From Staphylotrichum longicolle (taxonomy: Eukaryota > Ascomycota > Sordariomycetes > Sordariales > Chaetomiaceae), in assembly GCA_019096155.1 (NCBI GenBank), contig JAHCVI010000004.1:2542001-2606000 (forward strand): 64,000 nt of DNA, in the 5' to 3' direction. Below, one piece after another: positions 43,873 through 55,415 of the stretch. A program made the translations under genes and the position numbers. Every line of letters begins with the position of its first letter. Position 1 is the stretch's first letter. The notes under the pieces were generated by a model. That model was given only the letters and a program-made list of their open reading frames with translations. It was not told the DNA's origin and made no database searches.

Positions 43873-45434
43873 ACCATTGACGCCATGCTTGCCTACTCGC
43901 TCGCCAATCGCATTTCCTCCCTTGCCATCTCGATTCAAGATGTCACAGATGAACTCTCCCCACTCAGGATTCGATGTATTTCCCCTCCATCATCAGCAAA
44001 CGCCTCTCTATCAGATTTGCTCAACTCAGTTTCGTACGGCTCCCTTCACAATTCTCTTCTCAACCCTTAATCTTTTGCGGCCATATTGCTGGACAACACG
44101 GCATTCTCATCTCTTTCAGCTCCTATATTCAAGCCGGCTGGTGTTTTGGCTTAACATGTCTCGACCGTTAATGAATGACGATACCCAACCGGATTTGAGG
44201 CTATTCAGAGTGCTACCTTGGCTTGAAATATATTCTTCTTAGCTGCTTGCTTGCCCAATGCTGGTGGAGTGCTCATATCCGTTGTAGTTTTGTGTTCCGT
44301 TGCTGTGACGGCATGGAGACCACGAGCTGCCCTGGTTAGATCGAGAAGCTCCACAGCCCCTAGTGGAAGGAGGGTAGGTCCCATAACGGTCCCTTGAGCC
44401 TCGTGTGGAGCACGCCAGCCCGGCAAGCGCTGGCTAAAAAGGAATGGAGGGTCTTTTGGTGACTTGGATGACGAACAGGAGGTTCGTGCCTGGACCCACC
44501 ATCCAACACCACAGGAGTGGACTGTGCGAGCAGCTAGGCTGGAACCATACGAAGTCTGGAGCATGATTCGGACCGAGAAGCACGCAGCGTCGTATTCCGA
44601 CTCGGACGGCTGTGTGGAAGAAGCATCACACTTGCTCTGTTATCTCTTCCTCCCGCAGTCAGTTCACAGCGCCCGATACCTGTTGGGCAAGACTGGCAAC
44701 AATATTGACGCCCCGTTACTGAGAAGTAAGGACTAAACTCTGCCCCTTCTAAGTCTAAGTCACCTTAGATGCGGCTCCGGATTACACGATATGCTGTGTC
44801 CCTTAGCTCACTACGAAGGTCAAAGATTGCAAACTAAGGAGTTCCAAGTCCGGGCGTGAGCCAATTCCTAGAGGATCGTGTCCTGTATATTTGGTAAACA
44901 GAGTAGTGGAAGTTTTGTTTCTATCCAGAACCCCAAATCGCAAGAGAAATCTGGAGTCTACAACCGTTCCCCGTACATTGTTTCCGGTTGTGGTTGAAAC
45001 AGGCGTGGACGGGAAGGTTATCTGGACCAATGGCGAGGTCGCTCACAGACTTGGTGCCGAGAAGGATGTGTGGCGGAGCAGAGAATGTGCAGCTGCCAGC
45101 CAGCGTTTGGAATAGACGGATCGGCACACCGAAAGGTTCCATGTGTCTCCACTCCGTAGTAACACCCAAAAACAGCGTCATCGTCCATATCCGGGGCTGA
45201 GCAAAGGGTCAGCTGAGGGCCGTCGGTCATCTGAAAGGGAAGCCGTGCGGGGAGAAGAGTGAAGGCGAGGCTTGATATTTCGTACATTTCTCCCGCTTCG
45301 TCCAAGTCCCATACTTCCCTAAATCCCAAACACCTCTCCCGTTTCACCTCGGCCCCTCATTTTTTTGGTCACCTCATCCAACTACCACCGTCACACCGAG
45401 CCTCGTAGCCATCCGTCCCAGGTAGACCAACGCC
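43873..45434. other. Intergenic
   Basis: No gene I can support. A 90-codon + frame at 44464-44736 and overlapping - frames have no known motif. Confidence 0.5.
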
Positions 45435-45830
45435 ATGGCTGGCGACCTTGCCAAAACCACCGACATGCCCGAGCAGGTTTCAAATGGCAATGCTTCAACT
45501 GAGGCCACGTCAAAGCCCAAGAAGAAATCTCTTTACCAACGCTATGTCGATGCGAAGAGGGGCCGGAACGTGCAGATCTCCGAGGAGGATATGTTGAAAT
45601 ACACTGGCAAGACCAAGGCTGAGCTGCAGGACTGGGCCAAGGATCGGCCTGGAGTTGCTGGAAACCAAGCGGCTGGCACCTTGGCCATGGGACCAGCCTC
45701 GGGGTTGGGCGGAGCGGCGGCTTCTGAGGGCTTCGGGGGGTGGGGGCCGGATGCGGCAGGGAAACTCAAATTTCCGCCAAAGCCACAGGAGAACAAGAAG
45801 GCCAACAATCTTGATGCGGAGGATGACTGA
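45435..45830 (+). CDS. Small conserved-looking protein, function unknown
   Basis: Single exon, 131 aa, no signal peptide or membrane segment. The start lies in CGCCATGGCT. Three parts can be seen: a polar, probably disordered N-terminus ending in basic PKKKSLYQRYVDAKRGR; a compact-looking middle (ISEEDMLKYTGKTKAELQDW) that could form two helices; and a Gly/Ala-rich tail ending NNLDAEDD. I think similar short proteins occur in other Sordariomycetes, but cannot name a family. Clean GC-biased codon use and start context argue for a real gene. It is convergent with the glutamic peptidase gene, 307 bases apart. Confidence 0.72.
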   Translation: MAGDLAKTTDMPEQVSNGNASTEATSKPKKKSLYQRYVDAKRGRNVQISEEDMLKYTGKTKAELQDWAKDRPGVAGNQAAGTLAMGPASGLGGAAASEGFGGWGPDAAGKLKFPPKPQENKKANNLDAEDD

Positions 45831-46137
45831 GGCGGCGATGACTCTTGTCTAATGTTTCTTGAAATGTGCAGCAGCCGGCGGGCGGTGGGATTATCAAGCG
45901 TGCTCAGATGTCAACTGTAGAGAGGGCAGACTGCATTGCCAATGACATGGACTTTATGATTCAGACTGAAGGTCTACCCATCAAACCCTGACAGAGAAGT
46001 TGATCAGAGAACGCACACCAAACCACCAGTTAAAAGAGAAGCCCCATTATCCACGTTCGCCCCTATTCTTCAATCATTACCATACCCCAACCAACGCCAT
46101 CCCTTCACAAAAAAGCAGAAGGGAAAAACAGAAAACG
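45831..46137. other. Convergent 3' intergenic region
   Basis: 307 bases between two converging genes; nothing recognisable apart from the presumed 3' ends. Confidence 0.5.
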
Positions 46138-47244
46138 CTAAAGCGACCAAGAAACCTCGTGCGAGTTATCCCACTCCTGCGACGCGCACAGGCCCGGGAT
46201 CTGGTACTGCTTCGCGCCCAGGATGCCGAGCGACCCGCTGTTGAGCGTCGCCCACGCCTCGTCGAACCAGACGTCGGTGAAGGACGGGAAGGCCGCCAGG
46301 GACGAGCCGTAGTAGGGCCGCTCGACGACCCAGTCGGCGTTGACGCGCGCGAGGGTGGGGCCGCTCGAGATGTTGATGGTGTAGGTGTGGCCTTGGTTGA
46401 GGTTGCTGATTGTTCTGGTGGGGGTGTTTGTCAGTCAGTGTCTTTACTATGAGTGAGAAAGGAGAGCAGGGGAAAAGGAAGAGCAGAAAGAAGAAAAGGG
46501 AGACGGACACCTCGGCTGCTGTGGTGGAAGTGGTGTTGATGGTGATTTCAAACCAGTCGTCTGGTGCCACTGGAGGGGGAAGAATATTAGCAACGGCACC
46601 AAAAGGAGAGGGTTGAGCCAAAGAACTTGCCTGGCATGGACGAGATGGTGTACGCCGCCGAAGGCACCCATTGCCACCATGCCTCGTGCCTAGTGAGAAA
46701 ACAGGGTCAGTCAACTTCGTGGACAAGGTGATGAAGGGGAACAGACTTGGCGATGCCGGTCGAGTTGTTAATCTGAGAATCTGTTAGCTACAGTTCAAAG
46801 GCATGAGGACAAACAGCACAGGGTAATCACCTTGCACACTGTCCCCGCCTGTAGCAGCGCCGACGTCCAAGAGTCTCCGTCAATGCCCACCCAGTTTGCA
46901 GCGGCCTGGGGGTAGGTTGTCACACCAGTTCGCTTAGTGCAGGTGGGATGCTGAAAGGTGCCGTGGATGACCTTGATCTGGTTAGTCGACGGCGTGGTGT
47001 TGACCGAGCCGCACCAGTTGGCGCTGTTGGCGGTGGGGTTTGCTCTCCGAAGTCTTCGATTACTATTCTCGACTTGTGTAGCATGGCCCAGCCGACTACG
47101 GCCGAACTCAAACGGCTCGAGCTTGATCTCGGACTTCGGGACCGGGACGCCCTTTCGGGTGGCCTTCACCGAGAAGGTGAGGTCTGCCAGGGCCTGGTGG
47201 GCCACAAGGGCCGAGCCGAGCAGTGCCGCGAGGGTCCACCGCAT
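46138..47244 (-). CDS. Secreted glutamic peptidase, family G1 (eqolisin)
   Basis: Reads from 47244 to 46138 in five exons: 46831-47244, 46747-46772, 46631-46689, 46509-46569 and 46138-46414; about 278 aa. Signal peptide residues 1-20 (ending HQALA), then a propeptide, then the beta-sandwich peptidase: ANWCGSV, NWVGIDGDSWTSALLQAGTVC with catalytic Gln at about 132, HEAWWQWVPSAAYTI, and NADWVVERP with Glu at about 218. The Gln-Glu spacing equals that known for aspergilloglutamic peptidase (Gln133/Glu219). The first acid of the usual NAEWIVE motif is Asp here. Acid-active extracellular endopeptidase by family. Intron 3 begins GCAAGT, a GC-AG intron, and intron 4 needs a GTCCGT donor to keep AAEVTISN in frame. 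A 26-nt exon is unusually small. Confidence 0.85.
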
Positions 47245-49476
47245 GGTGAGACGTAAGGAGGTTTGGGGTGGTTGTTTAATCTATGAGGTGGGATGTGGGC
47301 GAGAGCCTAGACGACTTTGAGATATTGCCAGTGACAAGGGGGGGAAGGGACAGCAATGATATGTAAAGTAGGGATTACCTTGGGAGCCGTCTACCGGATG
47401 ACCTCCGTTTATCTACCCGCTCAAAGACCAAGAGTGCCTTTCATCTCCGCACGAGCCGCGTCGGGGTTACTCAAGATGGGTAGACCTGAAGGTACACAAC
47501 CATTCCCTTTCGGATACGAGACACCCACGCTCACCGGCCAAAGCCGGCCAGGACTGGAGGAAGGACGAGGATATCAAGGAAGGCGGGCGGCACGTTAGGC
47601 TAACCTTTCCCCATTCAGAAGTATTGTCCTGAGTCTCTGCCCAACAAGGAAGAAGCGCTGCTGTGTCCCCCCACCGAGAACGAGAGCACATGTGCCTGAC
47701 TGGGTCTCTTGGTGTGGTATGGGGCGTGTGTCTGAGGCGCGGACTACTGAGTCAGTGTGATGTATGAGTACATGGAGGAAGGGAGGGGTGGTCAGAGGTA
47801 GGGGTGTAGTAGCTGCAGTTGGCGCGTGCCAGCTGCACTGCCATGATTTCTTCCTGATCCTGGGCGCAGGTGGGAGGAGCACATACTAGTAGCACATACC
47901 GAACTAACAACTTGTCAAAACTGCTAGAGATTTTTATTTTCTCCTACGCAGGGACATGTCACATTTATTAAGTTTCCGGAATCTCTTGGGCTAATAATAA
48001 ATCTTCCCACATGAGTGGGCCATCGGCGTCCCAAACAAAGAGAACCCAGGTTCGCGGGCCGCTCTGTATATTAAGTTGAGGGCTTTTCTCCCTCCGTTCC
48101 TGCTTCTTTCCCCTCCTGGCCCGGACGACGGACGCAGGCACCAACTACTCTAAAGGTTGGGTAGCATGCCAAGACGAGCTCCGTGCCGCAACGTTCGTGT
48201 CAGCCGGACAATTTGAAGCCCATATCAATGACACTATGACACATGGGAACAGGTAGGGCAGAGTAATCGGCGCCAAGGTGGCGCGTCTGCCGCCCATGTG
48301 GTGATTCTTGCTATTCCTGTATGGGCGAAGCTCGCCCGAGGCGAGCATCCGACTCCGGCAGAGGTTAGCGGTATGTGATGCCACCTGGCGTCGGGCGCGT
48401 GTAGTAGCGTAGTAGTGTAGTGCTGAGGATCCGGATACCACACTGCAGCGTGGGGTGTGACAGGGCTGATAATGAAGCCGGGGCTGGAGCCGGGGTTTCT
48501 TTAGCCGCTCCCAGCCCGCCCTCCCCACGAACTATTGGCAGCCTGCGTCGTGACTGCCAGGCTCCTGCTGCTGCCAAGGGTTTGTGCGGGGTTGTTCGGC
48601 GTCATGACTGGGCGGGATTGTGTTCGATGTTGGCGTCGTCTCCATCCAGGTGCATGCGGAGAAGTGACTTGGGTGGAGTGGATTTCGGTTTCGGTGAACG
48701 AGGGTGTGTGTGGGAAGTGTGTGTTGGGAATCAGTCTCCGGACAACAACCTGGAAGTCAGCCATGATCCAGAAGGATCTGCCTTGTGGCCCTTGTCAGCG
48801 GGTTTTAAGGGTGCATTGCAGGTTCAAATGGAGGGCTGTGTGTCTCAGCTGCACCCTGCAAGGCCCGAGAATGCAACTCCCCCAGGCTCAGCTAGGCTGC
48901 AGGCAACCAATCGTTTCTCCACTCCCAGCCGGAAGCCTCTCCGGAACCGCACCGTCCCGGACAGACCGAAGGTGAGCCGGCCGCTGGGTCACAGTCATAG
49001 GAGACCAGCTGACTGTCCGAAGTAAGAAGCATCCTCAAGCCCCGTTGCGTTGACAGCCTGTGCGTGCAGCGTACTGCGTCGTCCTCGGGCTTGACAGTTC
49101 GCAGAAGATATAGAAACGAGGTAAGATCAAGGAACAGAAAAGAAGAGGCAATCAGAAAATGCTTGTCCGCCAATTGATAACATTGTGCATCAGTTGAAAG
49201 CCTTTGGTTTGAATTTGTGCCGTTTCCAGATGCTTTTCAATCACTCAAGGCTGGATGCCTGACCACGCTGATATTGGTTTAATGTTTGTGTACAGATCTG
49301 AGGCTCTTTATAGGCAGATACCACAGGTACTTGACTGTCCCAATCGTGAACCTGAAGGATGTTCTTCAAATTTGAATGGCCAAAGGGATGTGGAGGGCGA
49401 GAGCGTTGTAGCTCATCACTTAGAAGTAAGGTAGGGAAGCAAAAGATAAGGTACCTAACCAGGAAGCATCAACACA
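47245..49476. other. Intergenic
   Basis: 2.2 kb between the glutamic peptidase start (-) and the end of the MFS transporter gene (-). Many overlapping frames of 60-200 codons exist, none with a recognisable family mark. Confidence 0.5.
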
Positions 49477-51269
49477 TTACACTTTGTTGCTGCTCCCTTC
49501 CTCCCTCATCGCCGACTCAGCTTCCGGTCCTAGGGCCTTCTCCTCCCTTTCCCTGGCACCATCGCGCTCATCTTCCATTTCGGCCACCCTATTCCCATAC
49601 CTCCCAATCTTGTACCAGGGCAGGCTAAACAATCGATCCATGCTTTCCAGACTCCTACCTGCCGTTTCCGGCATGGCGAACCACACCCACGCTCCGCCAA
49701 GGATCGTCACAGCCGCGAAGAACCAAAAGGTACCCGGCGGGGAGATGCCGCCGTCGGCAACGGGCAGGAGCAGAATCGGAACGGCCCTGGAGTTTCCATA
49801 CTGGTTCGCAAAGTGGATCGTCATGGCTAGCGACGTGCAAAAGGCGCGAATCTGCAGCGGGAACAGCTCCGCCGTGAGTAAGTATTGCTAGGCCCATAGT
49901 CAGCTCTGTCATGGCTCCATAATCAGATGAGACAGGACGTACCATGCTGTTCCACCCCAACGCCCAGCCAAACCCCGAAAGGTAAATCATGGCCACCGCG
50001 CCCTTAGAAGCTGCCAGCTGCGGCCCGGTCAGCCTCTCAGCCGTGTTGTGCCCGCCCAGCTGCGGCACAGCCGTCAAGAACCCGGCAACGTAGACCATTG
50101 CCACGGCCTGGCATGTGATGCCCAAGAGAAGCGACCGCTTCCGACCAATGACATCGACGAGAAAGAGGGCGCAGCCGACCGCCGCGACGAGCTTGACGAT
50201 ACCAAAGACGGCCGTGACGAGGAGCGCCGTGTTGGTGTCCGGGATGCCCAACAGGTGGAAGAGGTCCGGGGCGTAGAGCGTGATGGAGCCGGCGCCTGAC
50301 CACTGCGAGAGGATTTGGGCTGCGATGGTCAGGGACACGCGGTAGAGATTGCTCGGGTTGGCGAAGGCTTCTTTGAGGATGCCGAGACGGCCTGTGTTTG
50401 CAGTTGCGGTGGCCTCTTCGCGGTAGGCGGCGGTGATGTGCTCGAGTTCGGAGGCGACGTACTCGTGGTGTTGGGGTAGGTTGCGCAGACGGGCCATGGT
50501 TTGGGCGGCTTTTTCGTAGCGGCCTTTCATGATGAGATAGCGTGGTGATTCGGATTGGGCTAGAGTGAGAAGGAATATCAAACCAGCGAAAATGATGTGA
50601 AGGCTTGTCGGCACTTGCCACCGGGCGGCAGTGTTATCACCCATGTTGACTTGACAGCCGTAGTTGGTAAAGTAGGCAAGGACAATACCAAGGTAAACGA
50701 ACCCGGTGAAGAGACAGGTGCAAAGACCCCGGATGCTGGCGGGTGTGATTTCAGCAATGTAGACGGGTCCGACCACAGGTGTCTGGCCAACACCCAAGCC
50801 AGCAATGAATCTCCCAGCGTATATGGCCCCGAGATGGCCGTTTGAGGCCATGAAGATGGCAATCCCAATGATCCATAGAATGCAGAGTTGGCGAGTTGCC
50901 CAAATGCGGCCGATTCTGTCGCAAACGAGAAAGGCGCTGTGCGCGAGTTGGCTCAAGGGTCTGCTGAGGGAGTTGGGGCGGGCTGACTTACAGGAGAGCG
51001 CCTCCAACGGAGCCGATTTGGACCATAGCCGAGACATTCGCCTTGATGTTCGCCTGCTCAACTTTGGTGTAGGAACTGTAACTGATGCTTTGCTGGAAGT
51101 GTTTGCTGTTGAAGGCACCGCTAATAAGGCCTTCATCAACGCCCCGAGCAGCGCCTAGGAGGGAAAAGGAGAAGACGGCGAACCAAAGTCTCCAGTTGAA
51201 AACCTCTTTGGGATCGCCTAGGTTGTGTAGTTTGAAGACGTTGACGGGTTTTTTGACGCCTCCTCCCAT
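49477..51269 (-). CDS. MFS transporter, sugar-porter family, quinate-permease type
   Basis: Reads from 51269 to 49477. Exons 50992-51269, 49943-50936 and 49477-49887, introns of 55 nt, about 560 aa. Twelve membrane helices and sugar-porter marks: GVDEGLISGAFNSKHF in helix 1, CDRIGRIWATR in loop 2-3, GRFIAGLGVGQTPVVGPVYIAEI, SESPRYLIMKGRYEKA, DVIGRKRSLL, and PETAGRSLESMDRLF near the end. The sequence around helix 1, with GLISG in place of GYDQG, together with the NLGDPKEVFNWRLW lead-in, is typical of the quinate/ring-acid permease branch. Start chosen at MGGGVKKPV; 29 upstream codons are open but not like the family. It is divergent from an Ldh_2 dehydrogenase 1.3 kb away. Substrate (ring acid, hydroxy acid or sugar) is inferred. 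Confidence 0.9.
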
Positions 51270-52575
51270 ATCTGCGGTGTGTGGGAGTTCCCGAGGTGGC
51301 CAAAGGGATATAAACAACCAAAGTTCACTTGCCCACGATTCAACCAGTAATTCCAAATCCGTGCCGGCCGACCTGGGTGCCTAACAGCCCAAACTCGGTT
51401 GAAAAGATTCAAGGAAAAATGCAGGAGAAGCACAGAATTGAGATTGAGAATATTGCAAGATTGGTAGGGGTTGAGTCTGAAATGTCCTTGTGGATAGTGA
51501 GTGAAGCTTGAGGATACTTGCTTTTAATGTCCCAAGTGTATCGGGATTGTCCGTTCTACGGTGCCAGTTTTAATTGTGGGCAGGGAGCTAAGTATAGCTG
51601 AATGGTCGTGTAAGCGACAAACCATCCGATGAGGCGAGATTGCCTCCCTCAGCATGGAATAGGATATGCGGGGTGGTTAAGGTCAGGTATGGATGAGTTT
51701 CGCAGCTTAATGCCTGCTCTAGCACACAGATCTTTCACCACTGAGGATGGGCGAGTTCAAGTAGGTGGCCAGGCTCTGGAAATGGCAAACCGTTGTGTGG
51801 GTGCACCATTTGTGCCCATGTGCCGTACTGCATCATGTTGGTAATTTGAACTGAACGGTGCATCGAGGCCCGGTTCAGGAAGGTGTTGCAAGCGGGGAGA
51901 ATGCAACTGCATGCCGCCACTTGGCTGCCGAATAGGCAGAGAGACGATGCTCACTGAGCCAATAGGGAGACATGTATATCGGGACAGTATTGGAATGGGA
52001 TTCGCAGACTTGGGATGAAGCTAACAGTTGAAGCAGGGATGCACGCTCCTGCTCTGCTGACAGCGCCGAGGCGGGCCGAGAAGGGTGGCGAGGATTTCCA
52101 AGCCAGAACCCGGATGCCCTCAAGTAAAAATAGAGCGACGGAAAGGCAAGAATTGGAGAGCGAGAAACAACAAAGCCAGCAAAAGGAGAACGTAAGAGAG
52201 GGTCGAACGTTAGAAGGCAAAAGGCACAAGATGGGAAGGGGAAACGAAAGTGGGAGCGCGCTATGATGTTGCTGGATCAACAGGTTATTCTGAAGCAAGC
52301 CTCGTGACTAGGTCGATCAGTTGGATGGCACAAGCCCTGTGTCTGGTTTGTGAGGTGAAGGATGGATCTGGGAGTTGAAAGAAGCTTTTGCCAAGGTGGA
52401 GAGGAGCCATGGGAATCTGGAGACCGGGGAAGGGCTGATGGATCGCTGTGGACCCTAACCCTTTGGCCCACGGAACAGTGACACATCCCCGCCTTCTCTT
52501 GCACAAGCCACCAACAAGCCTGGGCAAGTTGGGTTTCACAGACTAGGAGCTCCGTTACAGCCCGAGAGAACCAAT
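51270..52575. promoter_or_regulatory. Divergent promoter region, transporter and Ldh_2 dehydrogenase
   Basis: 1.3 kb between outward-facing start codons at 51269 (-) and 52576 (+). No gene recognised inside. A CCAAT box occurs at 51959-51963, near the middle. Shared control of the two genes is possible but not shown. Confidence 0.4.
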
Positions 52576-53710
52576 ATGACAGAAAAACCGGACCAAGTCC
52601 TAGTGGGACGTGAAGAAGCCAAGGCTTTTGTTGTTGCCCTCCTCGAGGCCTCAGGGGTGTCCAAGAGAAATGCCGACATCGTCGCCGAGGGCTTGGTGCA
52701 GGCAGACCTGCGAGGAGTCGAAAGCCATGGCATCAACCGCATCCCATCATACCTCGCACGTATCCGAAATGGGGTGCTAGACCCCCGGGCTGAGCCAGCA
52801 CTCAAACAGGTGACCCCCGTGGTGGCTCAGGTGAGTCATGGGACGCCCTCCCCTCGCACGCAAAGAACAAGTCTCACAAAAGCCCCTTCTTTAGGTTGAC
52901 GGCAACAACGGGTTCGGGTTCCCCGCCGCCCACCTCGCCATGGAAACAGCCATCTCCATGGCTCAGACCTTTGGCATCGGCATGGTCAGCGTCAAGCACA
53001 GCAACCACTTTGGCATGTCGGCCTGGATTGTCCGCCAGGCCGTCGACGCCGGCATGATGAGTCTCGTCTTCACCAACTCGTCCCCAGCTCTGCCCGTGTG
53101 GGGCGGCAAGTCGCAGCTGATGGGGGTCTCTCCCATCGCATGTGGCGCGCCGGGAGGAGATAACTCGATCCCATTTATCTTGGACATGGCCCCTTCTGTG
53201 GCGGCACGGGGGAAGATTCACAAAGCTCTCAGACGGGGCGAGAAGATCCCTGAGGGATGGGCGCTGGACGAGGAAGGGAAGCCAACGGACGACCCGGAGA
53301 GTGCGCTCAAGGGGGTCATGCTGCCTATGGGCGGCCCTAAAGGATCAGCTTTGGCTATCATGATGGATGTGTTTTCTGGCGTGTTTTCGGGGTCGGCCTT
53401 TGCTGGGGGTGTGACAGGGCCTTATGACATGTCGAAGCCGGGCGACGTTGGCCACTTTATTGTTGCCCTAAAACCAGATCTCTTTATGAGTTTGGACGAG
53501 TTCAAGCAGCGCATGGATGTGTTTTATCATCGCGTCGTGGAATCGGACAAGATGGCAGGGGTGGAGAGGATTTACTTCCCAGGCGAGATTGAGCAGCGGA
53601 CAGAGGAGAGAAGGCTCAAGGACGGCATTCCTTTTGTGCAGGCCGAGATTGACGCTCTCAATGCAGAAGCCGAGAGGCTGGGCGCCGCAAAGATTCAGCA
53701 AATGCTCTGA
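52576..53710 (+). CDS. Malate/L-lactate/ureidoglycolate dehydrogenase family (Ldh_2)
   Basis: Exons 52576-52830 and 52895-53710, intron 64 nt, 356 aa. NAD(P)-dependent 2-oxoacid reductase / 2-hydroxyacid dehydrogenase of the Ldh_2 fold, unrelated to classical lactate dehydrogenases. Family marks: EGLVQADLRGVESHGINRIP (catalytic His in SHG), NGFGFPAAHLAM, GMVSVKHSNHFGMSAWIV, PVWGGKSQLMGVSPIACGAPG and MLPMGGPKGSALAIMMDVFSGV. Members act on malate, sulfolactate, ureidoglycolate or Delta1-piperideine-2-carboxylate; the real substrate cannot be read here. No signal peptide, so probably cytosolic. The divergent ring-acid type transporter suggests use of an imported hydroxy acid, which is inference. 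Eukaryotic members are scattered, so bacterial origin in the past is conceivable. Confidence 0.92.
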
Positions 53711-54012
53711 TCACCTGGTATGCATGCTTGGAGTTGCTGAGTCTGAATCCCGTTGATCCTCTCTGTATGCACTGTAGGCAAGGTACCTACCTCGAAACTT
53801 GAGATGGAGGGAGGTGCTGTGTGCCCTGTGTAAATGTGTGTGTGTCAGTGGGGGAATGGCTGCTTCCAGGCTCAGTTTCCAGCGCCAAGATCCAGCCCTG
53901 TCAGGCTGGAAGCAGGCAATGCGGGTCGACAGAATGCTGCCCCACCCAGCTGCATCCTTGAAAGCAGCTTTGATCAAGGGACAACTTTCGTCGTTCGCAT
54001 CCAACTCTTGCC
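53711..54012. other. Short intergenic, ARP6 promoter
   Basis: 302 bases holding the 3' end of the Ldh_2 gene and the ARP6 promoter. Nothing else seen. Confidence 0.5.
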
Positions 54013-55415
54013 ATGTCATCAAGTCGAAAATCGCGAGCGGCGGGCCTGCCAGCACCATCCACCACGCTCGTTCTCGACAATGGCGCCGACACAATCAAGG
54101 CTGGGTTCGTGACAGGTGACACGACCGACGGTCCCCGGGTCATCCCAAACTACCTCGCCCGCGACCGCCATCGAAAGACGTATGTCGGCTCCGAATTGGA
54201 GAAATGCAGGGATTTTGGCGAACTGGCTTTTCGACGCCCCGTTGAGAAGGGGTTCGTCGTGAGCTGGGATGCGCAAAAGGAGATCTGGGATCGCGAGTTC
54301 TTTGACGACAAGGCGCCCCAGCGATGTGACCCGTCCGAGACGCGGCTGGTCCTCGCCGAGCAACCAAACGGCCTCCCCGCGCTGCAGACGCATTGCGATC
54401 AGATGGTGTTTGAAGAGTTCGGCTTTGCCAGCTACTATCGGGGCATTGGTACGCTTGCTCTCGCTCTCCATTCCCACCCAGGCCCTTGCTGATGCTGCAA
54501 TCCACCCTAGGACCTGCCTTCAACGCATATCAGGACATCCAAGCCATCTTCCAGACGCCAAGGTCACCGGACACACCCGTCGACGTGCCGGCCGAGGTTA
54601 TACTTCTTATCGACTCCGGGTATTCGCACACCACCGTTACTCCGATCGTGCAAGGCAGACCACTACACCAGGCCATTCGGAGATTGGATGTGGGGGGGAG
54701 GCTCATGACCAACTACCTTACCCGCCTGCTCTCCGTTCGCCACTTCGACATGCGCAACGAGACCTTCATTGCGAACGAGATGAAGGAGGCGGTTTGCTAC
54801 GTCTCCCTGGACTTTAAGGGCGACCTCGAAAAGACTTGGAAAGGGACGCGCGGCGAGCGGAGGGAGGATTATCTGACCGGGGCCGGCATCGCAAAGGACT
54901 ATGTCCTGCCCGACTCTCACACCACCTTCCACGGCGTTGTTCGGGAGTATGAACCAGGTGGTGATTCGTCCCGTGCCCGCAAGGCGGCCGTGGCCACTGA
55001 GGACGTCCTAACCCTGCGCAACGAGCGCTTTGTCGTGCCCGAATTGCTGTTCAGCCCCTCTGACATTGGCATGCGGCAGCCTGGGCTCGCCGATTTGGTG
55101 ATGCAGTCGCTATCAGCTCTACCCATCGGTCTGTGGCCGGGCCTGCTGGCCAATATTGTGGTGGTGGGCGGGAACGCCCGGCTGAGCAACTTTATCCAGA
55201 GGCTGCAGATGGAGCTGCTTGAGCGCGTGCCGGATGAGTGCGTTGTCCGAGTGGCCCGGCCGGAAGACCCCGTCGTCAGCACCTGGCTCGGAGCTGCCAA
55301 GTTCGCCAAGCATGAGCATGTCGAACGGTTGGCGGTAACGAAGCAGGAGTACGATGAACATGGAGCCGGCTGGGTTGCCAGAAAGTTTGCCGCCGGCCTC
55401 GGGGTTGATGCCTGA
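54013..55415 (+). CDS. arp6: Actin-related protein 6
   Basis: Exons 54013-54448 and 54511-55415, intron 62 nt, 446 aa. Nuclear actin-fold subunit of the SWR1 chromatin remodeller, which exchanges H2A for H2A.Z. Actin-type marks: LVLDNGADTIKAGF (phosphate loop 1), VEKGFVVSWDAQKEIWDREF, LVLAEQPNGLPALQ, EVILLIDSGYSHTTVTPI (phosphate loop 2) with RRLDVGGRLMTNYL, NEMKEAVCYVSLDF, and LLANIVVVGGNARLSNFIQRL near the C-terminus. The first junction restores YYRGIGPAFNAYQD. Length and order match fungal ARP6 and differ from actin and ARP4. Start chosen at the first in-frame ATG, TGCCATGTCA. Confidence 0.93.

Noticed and set aside
44464..44736. 90-codon + frame
   Set aside because: No recognisable domain and competing frames on the other strand; not enough to call a gene.
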